Below are positions 51,621 through 60,272 of a DNA stretch of 64,000 nt, one piece after another (the first letter of the stretch is position 1; each line of letters opens with the position of its first letter). The stretch comes from Xanthomonas sp. GPE 39 (lineage in GTDB: Bacteria; Pseudomonadota; Gammaproteobacteria; Xanthomonadales; Xanthomonadaceae): assembly GCF_000963005.1 (NCBI RefSeq), contig NZ_JZHZ01000007.1, positions 2,145,256 to 2,209,255 of the forward strand, written 5' to 3'. A model generated the notes under the pieces. The model did no database searches, had not been told where the DNA came from, and saw only the letters and a list, made by a program, of their open reading frames with translations. A program made the translations under genes and the position numbers.

Positions 51621-53015
51621 TTGAATGCGACCACCACCGAGCATGTCGCCACAACCACTGCTACCACGCCACGGCTTTCGTCCATCGAGAAATTCGGCTA
51701 CGGCCTTGGCGATGCCGGCGGCACCATCGTCACCTGCCTGATCGCCAACTTCCTGACCTTTTTCTACACCGATGTCTTCGGGCTGACGCCGGCACTGGTC
51801 GGCACCCTGTTCACCGTGCTGCGCGTGGCCGATGCGGTGTCCGACCCATTGATGGGCCTCATCGCCGACCGTACACGTAGCCGCTGGGGCCGTTTTCGCG
51901 GGTGGCAACTGTGGGTCGCGCTACCGATCGGCATCGCCTGCGTCTTGACCTTCAGCACGCCGCAGCTCAGCCAGAACGCCAAAATCGGCTACGCCTTCGC
52001 TAGCTATTTCCTGCTGTCGCTGTGCTACACCGCGATCAACGTGCCGTACTGCGCCCTGATCAACAGCATGACCAACGACCATCGCGAGGTCGTCTCGGCC
52101 CAATCCTGGCGCTTCGTGCTGTGCGGCATCGCTGGGTTCCTCGTCTCGGTCGGCCTGCCCTGGCTGGTGCGTGCGCTCGGCAACGGCGATGTCGCGCGCG
52201 GCTATAGCCTCGGTGTCGGCCTACTCGCCGTGCTGGCAGTCGCGATGTTCCTGTGCTGCTTTTTTGCCGTGCGCGAGCGGGTGCCATTCAGCCTGCTCGG
52301 CAACGCCAGCATCGGCGAACACCTGCGTGGGCTACTGCACAACGACCAGATGCGGCTGGTACTGCTGATGTCGTTCCTACTGATCAACGTATTCAATCTG
52401 CGCGGCGGTGGGTACCTGTATTTCATCACCTACGTCCTCGGCGGCGACGGCGGTTACACCTCGCTGTTCTTCGCGATGGTGGCGCTGGCCACGGTGCTGG
52501 GCGCCATCGTGGTCAACGCGCTGTGCCGCCGCTTCGACCCACTAACGCTCTACCTGCATACCAACCTGGCACTGGCCGCACTGGGCACACTGCAATGGTG
52601 GATACCGACCGGGCCGACCCAGCAGACGCTGTGGCTGGGAGTGATTTTCGTCAACTGCCTGGTGCTGGGCTTCGCACTGCCGCTGCATTTTTCGCTGATG
52701 GCCTTCGCCGACGACTACGGCGCCTGGAAAAACCGACTGCGCTCCTCCGGCATCAACTTCGCCTTCAATCTTTTCTGCATCAAATTGGCCTGGGCATCGA
52801 GCGCGGTGGTGATCGGCGCTCTATTCGTACACGCTGGCTACCATGCAGGTGCCGCGCATCAGACCGCCGCCTCGCTGCGTGCGATCACCCTGCTGGAAAC
52901 CCTGATTCCCGCCGGCCTGCACGTGATGCTGGCCGTGGCGATCCAACGCTGCCGCCTGCGTCGACCACTCCTGACCCGCATCGCCGCCGATCTTGCCACC
53001 CACCCGGTACGCTGA
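51621..53015 (+). CDS. GPH-family sugar:cation symporter (MFS, MelB/XynB-like)
   Basis: A 464-residue inner-membrane carrier with twelve hydrophobic segments. The glycoside-pentoside-hexuronide marks are [13 protein letters not shown] at the start, [23 protein letters not shown] split across the first conserved loop, and [23 protein letters not shown]. The start is TTG 51621, set by AGGAG (51608-51612) eight bases upstream; there is no ATG at a suitable place, and further upstream the frame loses family likeness. The stop lies 32 bases before the GH127 start, so the pair probably imports and cleaves the same sugar, an L-arabinofuranoside. Confidence 0.9.
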   Translation: MNATTTEHVATTTATTPRLSSIEKFGYGLGDAGGTIVTCLIANFLTFFYTDVFGLTPALVGTLFTVLRVADAVSDPLMGLIADRTRSRWGRFRGWQLWVALPIGIACVLTFSTPQLSQNAKIGYAFASYFLLSLCYTAINVPYCALINSMTNDHREVVSAQSWRFVLCGIAGFLVSVGLPWLVRALGNGDVARGYSLGVGLLAVLAVAMFLCCFFAVRERVPFSLLGNASIGEHLRGLLHNDQMRLVLLMSFLLINVFNLRGGGYLYFITYVLGGDGGYTSLFFAMVALATVLGAIVVNALCRRFDPLTLYLHTNLALAALGTLQWWIPTGPTQQTLWLGVIFVNCLVLGFALPLHFSLMAFADDYGAWKNRLRSSGINFAFNLFCIKLAWASSAVVIGALFVHAGYHAGAAHQTAASLRAITLLETLIPAGLHVMLAVAIQRCRLRRPLLTRIAADLATHPVR

Positions 53016-53047
53016 CCCTTCTCGCCTTCGTCCAGGACGCATCCCCC

Positions 53048-55039
53048 ATGCCGAATACTCCCCTGCCCTCCGCCGAGCTGCCGCTGGACCGCCTGCGCAT
53101 CGCCGCCCCCTTCTGGCAGCGCTACCAGCGCCTGGTGCAGGAGGTGGTACTGCCCTACCAATGGGATGCGCTCAACGACGCCGTGGCAGATGCCGCCCCC
53201 AGCCATGCAATCGAGAACTTCCGCATCGCCGCAGGACGCAGCGATGGCACTTTCTACGGCATGGTGTTCCAGGACAGCGACGTGGCCAAATGGCTGGAAG
53301 CGGTGGCCTATCTGCTGGCGCAGCATCCCGACCCGGTCCTGGAACGCAATGCCGATGCGACCATCGAACTGATCGGCGCCGCGCAGCAGGCCGACGGTTA
53401 TCTCAACACCTACTTCACCGTCAAAGCGCCAGAACAACGCTGGACCAATCTGGCCGAGTGCCACGAACTGTACTGCGCCGGGCATATGATCGAAGCCGGC
53501 GTCGCCTATCACCAGGCCACGGGCAAACGCACCCTGCTCGACATCGTCTGCCGGCTCGCCGACCACATCGACGCCACCTTCGGCCCCGGCCCCACGCAGT
53601 TGCACGGCTACCCCGGCCACCCGGAAATCGAACTGGCGCTGATGCGCCTGTACGAGGCCACCAGCGAACCACGCTACCTGGCGCTGGCGCGCTACTTCGT
53701 CGAGCAACGCGGGCGCACGCCGCACTACTACGACATCGAACAGGAACAACGCGGCGGCAGCTTCTTCTGGGACGCATACGGCCCGGCCTGGATGATCAAG
53801 GACAAGGCCTACAGCCAGGCGCACCTGCCGGTGGCACTGCAAGACAGCGCCGTCGGCCATGCCGTGCGCTTCGCCTACCTATACACCGGCGTGGCACACC
53901 TGGCCCGGCACAGCGACGATGTCCGCCTGCGTGCGGCCTGCGAACGACTCTGGAATAACGCCACGCAACGACAGATGTACCTCACCGGCGCCATCGGCGC
54001 GCAGAGCCACGGCGAAGCCTTCAGCGTCGATTACGACCTGCCCAGCGATACCGCCTACAACGAAAGCTGCGCGTCCATCGGGCTGATGATGTTCGCCAAG
54101 CGCATGCTGCAACTGGCACCGGATAGCCGCTACGCCGACGTGATGGAACGGGCGCTCTACAACACGGTCCTGGCCGGCATGGCCCTGGACGGCCGGCATT
54201 TCTTCTACGTCAATCCGCTGGAAGTGCAGCCGGCCACGGTACACGGCAACCACACCTTCGACCACGTCAAACCGGTGCGCCAACGCTGGTTCGGCTGCGC
54301 CTGCTGCCCACCCAACATCGCCCGCGTGCTGACCTCGCTCGGCCACTACATCTACACCCGCCGCGACGACGCGCTGTACGTCAACCTCTACGTCGGCAGC
54401 GATGCGAGCCTGGAGGTACACGGGCAGACCCTGACCCTGCAGCAGCGCGGCGACTACCCCTGGCAGGAACAGATCGAACTGCGCGTGGACTGCGCCACGC
54501 CTATCGAAGCCGCCCTGGGCCTGCGCCTGCCGGACTGGTGTCGCACGCCGCAACTGCGGCTCAATGGCGAGCCGGTGGAAATCGACGCACACCGGCAACA
54601 CGGCTACTGCGTGCTGCGTCGACACTGGCAACAAGGCGACACGCTCCACCTGCACTTGCCGATGCCGGCGATGCGGGTCAGCGCGCATCCACGGGTGCGG
54701 CACCTGGCCGGCAAGGTCGCACTGCAACGCGGGCCGCTGGTGTATTGCCTGGAACAGGCCGACAACGGTGCCCACCTGCAGCAGTTACGCCTGCCCGCCA
54801 CTGCGGCGATCCATACGATTGCCGGCAGCGGCGCGCTGGCCGGACAGGTGCTGCTGCAAGCCGAAGGCGAACGCCTGCACGGCGACGACAGCCTCACCGA
54901 CACCGCACCGCTGTACCGCTACGATGCGCCGCCACCAACGTCACAGCCGCAGACACTGACCTTCGTGCCGTATTTCGCCTGGGCCAACCGCGGCGAAGGC
55001 GAGATGCGGGTGTGGATGGACGCTGGCGGCAACGGCTGA
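53048..55039 (+). CDS. GH127 beta-L-arabinofuranosidase
   Basis: A 663-residue glycoside hydrolase without a signal peptide, so cytoplasmic. The catalytic alpha/alpha barrel contains GTFYGMVFQDSDVAKWLEA, ADGYLNTYFTVK, ECHELYCAGHMIEAGVAYH and GHAVRFAYLYTG. The zinc/cysteine site of this family is complete: Glu 339 and Cys 341 in NESCASIG, and Cys 419-Cys 420 in CACCPPN, matching E338, C340, C417 and C418 of Bifidobacterium HypBA1. Cys 419 should thus be the nucleophile. Beta-sandwich domains fill the C-terminal third. With the symporter upstream it forms a small unit for beta-L-arabinofuranosides such as those on plant hydroxyproline-rich glycoproteins (extensin); that source is inference from the family. 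Confidence 0.93.
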   Translation: MPNTPLPSAELPLDRLRIAAPFWQRYQRLVQEVVLPYQWDALNDAVADAAPSHAIENFRIAAGRSDGTFYGMVFQDSDVAKWLEAVAYLLAQHPDPVLERNADATIELIGAAQQADGYLNTYFTVKAPEQRWTNLAECHELYCAGHMIEAGVAYHQATGKRTLLDIVCRLADHIDATFGPGPTQLHGYPGHPEIELALMRLYEATSEPRYLALARYFVEQRGRTPHYYDIEQEQRGGSFFWDAYGPAWMIKDKAYSQAHLPVALQDSAVGHAVRFAYLYTGVAHLARHSDDVRLRAACERLWNNATQRQMYLTGAIGAQSHGEAFSVDYDLPSDTAYNESCASIGLMMFAKRMLQLAPDSRYADVMERALYNTVLAGMALDGRHFFYVNPLEVQPATVHGNHTFDHVKPVRQRWFGCACCPPNIARVLTSLGHYIYTRRDDALYVNLYVGSDASLEVHGQTLTLQQRGDYPWQEQIELRVDCATPIEAALGLRLPDWCRTPQLRLNGEPVEIDAHRQHGYCVLRRHWQQGDTLHLHLPMPAMRVSAHPRVRHLAGKVALQRGPLVYCLEQADNGAHLQQLRLPATAAIHTIAGSGALAGQVLLQAEGERLHGDDSLTDTAPLYRYDAPPPTSQPQTLTFVPYFAWANRGEGEMRVWMDAGGNG

Positions 55040-55139
55040 GCCAGGCATGCAATGCACCACGCGCGCGCAGCAGCATCTGGCTGCGCGCGCAACGGTGCCT
55101 GTGGTCGGCACCGTGCGCGTGGCCGCAATGGTCTGGCGC

Positions 55140-55889
55140 TTACTTTGCCTTGCCCTGATTCGCCACTGCCTCGGCGGCGCGCTTGGCCGCTTCCGGATCG
55201 CCGAGATAGCGATAGGAACGCACTTGCAAGGCGTCGTCCAGTTCGAACAGCAGCGGGATGCCGGTGGGGATGTTGAGTTCGAGAATCTCCTCGCGCGACA
55301 CCGCGTTCAAATATTTGTACAGCGCGCGCAGCGAGTTGCCGTGCGCCGTGACCAGCACCGTCTGTCCGGCCTTGAGTTGCGGGGCGATGGCATCGTGCCA
55401 GTACGGCAACACACGATCGAGCGTGCTCGCCAACGACTCGGTCGCCGGTAGCGCATTGCGATCGAGCGTGGCGTAACGGCGGTCGTGCAGCGGATGCCCC
55501 GGATCGGCGGCATCCATCGGCGGCGGCGGGATATCGTAGGAACGGCGCCAGACCTTGACCTGCTCCTCGCCGTGCTTGGCGGCGGTTTCGGCCTTGTCCA
55601 GGCCTTGCAAGCCACCGTAGCAGCGCTCGTTGAGGCGCCAACTCTTGTGTACCGGCAGCCAATCCTGATCCAGCACGTTCAACGCGCCCTGCAAGGTGTG
55701 AATGGCGCGTTTGAGGACCGAGGTATGCGCCACATCGAAGTGCAGCCCCTCCTCGCGCATCAGCCGACCGGCGGCCACGGCCTCCTGGCGGCCTTGCTCG
55801 GTGAGATCCACGTCCACCCAGCCGGTGAAGCGGTTATCCAGGTTCCATTGGCTCTGGCCATGGCGCAACAGTACGAGTTTGCGGGTCAC
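55140..55889 (-). CDS. gpmA: 2,3-bisphosphoglycerate-dependent phosphoglycerate mutase
   Basis: A 249-residue glycolytic enzyme interconverting 3- and 2-phosphoglycerate. The phosphohistidine motif is [12 protein letters not shown] (His 10), followed by [42 protein letters not shown] and [11 protein letters not shown] (second His). Length equals E. coli GpmA (250). The start is the GTG at 55887-55889, which gives the family N-terminus [15 protein letters not shown] lies nine bases before it. In-frame upstream codons are not conserved. It is convergent with the GH127 gene and divergent from nfi. Confidence 0.95.
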   Translation of the reverse strand: MTRKLVLLRHGQSQWNLDNRFTGWVDVDLTEQGRQEAVAAGRLMREEGLHFDVAHTSVLKRAIHTLQGALNVLDQDWLPVHKSWRLNERCYGGLQGLDKAETAAKHGEEQVKVWRRSYDIPPPPMDAADPGHPLHDRRYATLDRNALPATESLASTLDRVLPYWHDAIAPQLKAGQTVLVTAHGNSLRALYKYLNAVSREEILELNIPTGIPLLFELDDALQVRSYRYLGDPEAAKRAAEAVANQGKAK

Positions 55890-56088
55890 TACGACGGTCT
55901 CCGTGAGAGGAAAAGACAGGACATTGCCTACGAATTGTAGCGGCATGACGCAAGCCGGTGCCGTCACCGTGACGCCCCCCACGGACAGGGCCCGATCCGC
56001 ACGCACACCCCTGGCGTCCCCTGCGCATCTTCAGCGCATCCACAGCGCATCCACAGCGCGGCAACGCCCACGCTGTCAGCATGCGCAC

Positions 56089-56808
56089 ATGCAAATGTCT
56101 GAAAACTCCGCCGTGTTCGGCGACTGGGATGGCAGCGTCGCGCAAGCCCGCGCCCTGCAAACGACGCTGGCGCGGCAGGTGCGCCTGCACGACGAGGTCA
56201 GCGATCCACCACGCTGGCTGGCCGGCGTCGATGTCGGCTTCGAAGACGAGGGCCGCATCACCCGCGCCGCCGCCGTGCTGCTAGACGCACACACGCTACA
56301 GCCGCAGCAGGCCGAGATCGCCCGCGTGCCTACCGCAATGGCCTACATCCCGGGCCTGCTGAGCTTCCGCGAATTGCCGGCACTCCTGGCCGCGCTGGCA
56401 TTGCTGCGACAGCCTCCGGATCTGGTCTTCGTCGATGGCCAAGGCATCGCCCATCCGCGCCGGCTTGGCATCGCCGCGCATTTTGGCGTGGTCACCGGAC
56501 TACCCAGCATCGGGGTGGCAAAAAAATCGCTGGCCGGTCATTTCGACGCACCCGGCGCGCAAGCCGGCGACCACAGCCCGATCCTGCATCGCGGCGAAGT
56601 GGTCGGCTGGGCGCTGCGCAGCAAGGCACGCTGCAATCCGTTGATCGTCTCGCCAGGACACCGTGTGAGCGTGGACAGCGCCTTGCAGTGGACTCAGCGT
56701 TATCTGCGCGGCTACCGTCTGCCGGAACCGACCCGGCTGGCCGATCGGCTGGCCTCGCGTCGTGGCGAGGTCGCCGTCCACACCGGCGCAGCCGGGAGCC
56801 TGTTTTGA
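56089..56808 (+). CDS. nfi: Endonuclease V (deoxyinosine 3' endonuclease)
   Basis: A 239-residue repair nuclease that cuts one base 3' of deoxyinosine. The catalytic Asp is in [10 protein letters not shown], and further acidic or substrate residues are in [40 protein letters not shown] and GVAKKSLAG. Length is close to E. coli Nfi (223). Two ATG codons (56089 and 56095) are both possible; the first is used. The last 14 codons and stop recur in degraded form at 57916-57957. Confidence 0.94.
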   Translation: MQMSENSAVFGDWDGSVAQARALQTTLARQVRLHDEVSDPPRWLAGVDVGFEDEGRITRAAAVLLDAHTLQPQQAEIARVPTAMAYIPGLLSFRELPALLAALALLRQPPDLVFVDGQGIAHPRRLGIAAHFGVVTGLPSIGVAKKSLAGHFDAPGAQAGDHSPILHRGEVVGWALRSKARCNPLIVSPGHRVSVDSALQWTQRYLRGYRLPEPTRLADRLASRRGEVAVHTGAAGSLF

Positions 56809-56809
56809 G
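56767..56809 (+). repeat. Direct repeat copy 1: 3' end of nfi
   Basis: 43 bases from GAGGTCGCCGTCC to the nfi stop. They align with 57916-57957 with four mismatches and one gap (38 of 43 identical). This copy is the intact one, inside nfi. Confidence 0.75.
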
Positions 56810-56916
56810 ATGACCTATTGCGTAAGCCCGACCACGCACAACGGGCAACCATGCACAGACGCGGGCAGTCCACTACCCCGCGCCAGACATGATCGCCCGC
56901 GTGCGGATCCGGGCTC

Positions 56917-56946
56917 ATGGTCGGTATTTAGCAAATACCAGACCAT
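56917..56946. other. Strong hairpin downstream of nfi
   Basis: ATGGTCGGTATTT (56917-56929), loop AGC, AAATACC (56933-56939), one unpaired A, GACCAT (56941-56946): a 13-bp stem with a single bulge. No T-run follows. It lies between the convergent nfi and the small secreted peptide gene and may stop transcription from either side or be the remnant of a mobile element end. Confidence 0.5.
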
Positions 56947-57072
56947 TATCCGTGATAGCGACGTTGAGGTCGATCGGATCTCCCCACGTCGTATCGCGAT
57001 CTCCCACTATCCCAGTGCCAGCCGTGCATTGAGGCGCTTGTATGGCAATCACTAGGCAGTGGCACACTTAGT

Positions 57073-57297
57073 TTATCGCGAGATATTCTGTTGCTTGCTC
57101 CAATCCACATAGCAACAGATTGGATTACCGAGATCGCCCCCACTGACCAGCAATGCGCCGGCAGAGTGCACATCATTAACGCCATGCAGATCTTCCGCCC
57201 GTGCCTGCGACGCGAAAGCGGTGAATGTGGCAATCACGAGCGAGAAAAACAGCACAGCCTTGCAGCAAGAACGAACGTTGGATGTCGTGCTGATCAT
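57073..57297 (-). CDS. Small secreted peptide with adjacent cysteines, unknown
   Basis: A 74-residue protein not recognised as any family. Residues 1-31 form a typical signal peptide: two charged residues, a hydrophobic run (AVLFFSLVIATFTAFA), and the cleavage-like ASQARA. The remaining 43 residues (starting EDLHGVNDVHSAG) are Gly-rich in the middle (LLVSGGDLGNP) and contain a Cys-Cys pair (ICCYVDW) near the end. A Shine-Dalgarno TTGGAG seven bases before ATG supports the start. It lies in a gene-poor segment bounded by the two nfi repeats. It could be a secreted peptide, a bacteriocin-like or toxin peptide, or a decaying gene. Confidence 0.58.
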   Translation of the reverse strand: MISTTSNVRSCCKAVLFFSLVIATFTAFASQARAEDLHGVNDVHSAGALLVSGGDLGNPICCYVDWSKQQNISR

Positions 57298-57915
57298 GGG
57301 ATTACTCCAAATATAGAGGAATGGTAAGGAAACGGATTGCACGACGAACGCCATCGTCGTTTCTGGATCACCAGCATGCGTAAGACCGAACACGGGATCC
57401 AGGCCGTGCCGGGACCGAACCAGGGACCGAATAACATCTGGCCATTTTGTATCGATACGCTATGCAGTCCAGACACAGAGACGACTGAAGCTTTATCGAC
57501 ACTCAGTACGGTCGCACACAGGACATGATATGTATCCACACAGGCATGACGTAGACAACTGCTTGCGCGATTGCACATCATGCAATTTCTTTAAACAGAC
57601 ATAACCACCAAGCATGCCAGACTGTGCATGCCCCTTGCCCCGAGGCCGCGACGCATGCCTGTTCATCGACGACACAGGAGCGACACTGCGCACCAGAACA
57701 TGGCGTGGACGTGAACCGGACAGGCAACACCTCAGACACTGCCGCCACCTGCAGGCAGGCCGACCACGCACTACCCGTTGCGGCAATGCATGAGTGAGAA
57801 AGAGCTACACGGCTGCCAATGGCGCATTACAGTGGACACCCAGACACTACCGCTGCGGTGTTCGCGACGACTGCGGAGGTGATTGATCGCAAAAGAGCGC
57901 TGCAGGCGCTCGCGC

Positions 57916-57957
57916 GAGGTCGTCGTCCACACCGACGCAGCCGGGAGCTTTTTTGAG
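57916..57957 (+). repeat. Direct repeat copy 2: degraded 3' end of nfi
   Basis: 42 bases matching the last 14 codons and stop of nfi (56767-56809) with four mismatches and a one-base deletion in the run before TGAG. Upstream of it only a loose similarity (GCTCGCG versus CCTCGCG) continues, so the rest of nfi is absent. Confidence 0.7.
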
Positions 57958-58392
57958 GCAACAGCACGCGCACTCACTTTCAGCGTTTACCGGCACCGTC
58001 TCAGAGGCTGATCACCTGGATGCCATTAGCTATGACGTTGATCAAATTACCTCGCGGACGCGGATTGAAGCTGTAACTAAATCCTGCAATACCAGCACCA
58101 GGATCACACGATGATAAACATAGTCGACACGGAGTTTCAGCGTGATCGCAACACAGTCGCTGTGAGGAGCCAAGGATTGTAGCCTTGATTCCTGAGAACT
58201 GACGAATGAGCAGGCATCGCGCACAGTTCCAAGTTGACATTTAGGGATGACCTAAACAATTTATACCCGCGTGATCGAGGACTTTACACTCCAATGGATT
58301 GGCCGCTCAAAAGACGCGGAAGATGCGATTGTTCAGTCCTTGGCGGCCGGCGCATGGCCAAGCCCACGCAGCGGCCATGCACAACGCCCCCG

Positions 58393-58420
58393 CCAGACAC
58401 CAGACACCAGACACCAGACA
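58393..58420. repeat. Tandem repeat, 4 x CCAGACA
   Basis: Four perfect copies of the 7-mer CCAGACA in a non-coding stretch. Length variation by slippage is expected. Confidence 0.9.
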
Positions 58421-58650
58421 CTGGCTAGCGCACACCTGGCGCATGTCCACCTTTATAGATCCGCCCACGCTATCACCTTGGCGAGGTGCTATCGTGCGAG
58501 ACAGGCAAGTGCACTCTGGGACAGGCACTGCGCCGGGATAGGGAGACAGTGATCGCCCACCAGCAGGAGAACCGCTACAGACAGCCGATATTGGCGTGAA
58601 TGGACAAACAAACCGAAACCGTTGCAACAAGACCCATGGGGACATCGCGA

Positions 58651-59121
58651 ATGAAGCTTGCCATCGTATGCAACGTGTTTCTGACGATGGCCGCCGCTCT
58701 GCCGGCGGCCACTGCTCTGGCGCAACAGTCCCAGAACTGCCCACAACTGCCGCCGCAGGTCAACTTGCAGTGGAACGAGCGCAGCGACAAGGGCCTCATC
58801 GTCTGTCGCGCGGCAACCGCCGACGGCCGCCAGGTGCTGGGCATCATGCTCACCGCGCGTGACCCGCGCATTCCGCTCCCGCGCGCGTTGCGCGAGGAAA
58901 AAGGCAGCATCGGTGGCGAGACGATCCAATGGTACAGACCCGACGTGGGCGGTGCCGAGCTACCCGGCCAGGCCTCGCGCCGCATCACCGTCGCAGAACT
59001 GAAAAAAGGCCAGTTCGCACAGGTATGGATCGATGCGAGCGATGCGCAGGAACTGCAGTCACTGCAGGGGGTGGTACAAGCACTGGACATGCATCAGGCC
59101 AGTCTGGCCTTGGAGCGCTGA
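58651..59121 (+). CDS. Secreted hypothetical protein
   Basis: A 156-residue protein not recognised as a named family. The signal peptide is residues 1-26 (hydrophobic run IVCNVFLTMAAALPAATALA, then QQ). The mature part begins SQNCPQLPPQVNLQW, has two cysteines (in QNCPQ and IVCRA, probably disulfide-bonded), and continues with GIMLTARDPRIPLPRALREE and a closing helix (DAQELQSLQGVVQALDM). It has no membrane segment or enzyme motif. The start MKLAIVCN is chosen for the signal peptide; an ATG 15 bases upstream is also in frame. It is convergent with the pirin gene. Confidence 0.75.
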   Translation: MKLAIVCNVFLTMAAALPAATALAQQSQNCPQLPPQVNLQWNERSDKGLIVCRAATADGRQVLGIMLTARDPRIPLPRALREEKGSIGGETIQWYRPDVGGAELPGQASRRITVAELKKGQFAQVWIDASDAQELQSLQGVVQALDMHQASLALER

Positions 59122-59182
59122 GGACAGCGGCCAGGCGGATCGGCCTGGCGCTGCGGTAAAACGACAAAAGCCTATGCTGCGC

Positions 59183-60043
59183 TTAGAAGCGCCCTTCCTG
59201 GAAATCAACGAAGGCCTGCATCAACTCCTGGCGCGTGTTCATCACGAACGGTCCATGCCGTGCTACCGGCTCGTGCAAGGGCCGCCCAGCCACCAGGATC
59301 AGACGCGCCCCCTGCTCCCCAGCCTGAAGCTGTAATAGATCGCCACCGCCAAGCACCGCCAGGGTCTGCGCCGCCAGTGGCCGCGCCTGCGCGCCCGTGC
59401 CCACAACCGCCGCGCCTTCGAACATGTATGCAAACGCATTGTGTCCGGATGGCAGCAGATACGACCAGGCCGCATCCGCGGCCAACGCGATGTCCAGATA
59501 CAGCGGATCGGTGGCCGGCTGCGCAATCGGCCCATGGATTTCGCCGATCTGCCCGGCGATGACCTTGATCGTCACGCCCGCAGCCGGTTGAATCAGCGGA
59601 ATGCGCTCCGGCGCGAACTCCTGATAACGCGGCGCGGTCATTTTCTCGCGCGCCGGTAGATTCACCCATAGCTGAAAACCGCGCATGCGCCCGGACTCTT
59701 GCTCCGGCATCTCCGAATGCACCAAGCCACGACCGGCCGTCATCCACTGCACGCTCCCTGGGGTCAGCAGACCTTCGTTGCCGTGGTTGTCCTTGTGCCG
59801 CATGCGGCCATCGAGCATGTAGGTGACCGTCTCGAAACCGCGATGCGGATGGCTGGGAAAGCCGCCGATATAGTCCTCGGCGCGGTCGGTGCCGAATTCG
59901 TCCAGCAATAGGAACGGGTCCAGCTCGGGCAGTTCGCCACCGCCGATCACCCGAGTCAACTTGACCCCATCGCCATCGGCGGTGGCATGGCCGCGAATCG
60001 TGCGCAGGATGCGCGCCGGGTCGTTCGTGGAGGTATCGGTCAT
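59183..60043 (-). CDS. Pirin-family protein
   Basis: A 286-residue bicupin. The metal-binding residues of the N-terminal cupin are visible in GGFPSHPHRGFETVTYML (two His) and GLVHSEMPE (His and Glu), with LDPFLLLDEFG before them. The C-terminal cupin follows from about residue 150. Pirins of bacteria include quercetin 2,3-dioxygenases and regulators of pyruvate dehydrogenase; which applies here is unknown. The start MTDTSTND matches the family; the upstream extension does not. It is divergent from cstA. Confidence 0.9.
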   Translation of the reverse strand: MTDTSTNDPARILRTIRGHATADGDGVKLTRVIGGGELPELDPFLLLDEFGTDRAEDYIGGFPSHPHRGFETVTYMLDGRMRHKDNHGNEGLLTPGSVQWMTAGRGLVHSEMPEQESGRMRGFQLWVNLPAREKMTAPRYQEFAPERIPLIQPAAGVTIKVIAGQIGEIHGPIAQPATDPLYLDIALAADAAWSYLLPSGHNAFAYMFEGAAVVGTGAQARPLAAQTLAVLGGGDLLQLQAGEQGARLILVAGRPLHEPVARHGPFVMNTRQELMQAFVDFQEGRF

Positions 60044-60145
60044 GGCAGGCAATCTCGCTGGGTAAGTCATCACTATGGGAGCGACCAATGCAGCAGCCAA
60101 CCGCGATCAGCGCAACCCATCGTTCCATCGTGCAGATGTCGACGC

Positions 60146-60181
60146 GGCCACTGCCGGTGGCCGTGGCTGTGTCGCAGCCAC
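60146..60181. promoter_or_regulatory. Two abutting hairpins upstream of cstA
   Basis: GGCCAC-TGCCG-GTGGCC (60146-60162) is directly followed by GTGGCTG-TGTCG-CAGCCAC (60163-60181). Both stems are perfect and the 5-base loops are alike (TGCCG, TGTCG). They lie 92-127 bases before the cstA start. They could be operators, a leader RNA structure for cstA or, read the other way, part of the pirin leader. Confidence 0.4.
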
Positions 60182-60272
60182 ATGCAGGTGAGCACCCAAT
60201 ACCAATGGCCGGCCTTGACCGCCCGCAGCATCGCGGCGACGCTTGTCGCATAACTCTAGGAGTACACGCTAC

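Larger units (their letters stand above)
57298..58650. other. Gene-poor region (1.35 kb)
   Basis: No open frame here is convincingly coding. It contains the second, degraded copy of the nfi 3' end (57916-57957), a perfect 7-bp tandem repeat (58393-58420), and a - strand frame 58001-58240 (79 codons, seven Cys, no Shine-Dalgarno) whose neighbouring frame also looks partly protein-like, as in a frame-shifted remnant. Base composition is uneven, with AT-rich patches near 57300, 57530 and 58050-58270. It looks like an old insertion site with decayed genes. Confidence 0.5.

Noticed and set aside
52253-53047. 265-codon upstream extension of the GH127 frame
   Set aside because: It overlaps the symporter in another frame, and its composition (Arg, Ala, Gly, Thr) is that of a shadow.
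57294-57581. 95-codon - strand frame overlapping the small secreted peptide gene region
   Set aside because: It has no ribosome binding site and irregular composition, and it covers the leader of the better supported gene at 57073-57297.
58393-58420. CRISPR-like array at the CCAGACA repeats
   Set aside because: The units are 7 bases with no spacers; it is a simple tandem repeat. No cas genes are near.
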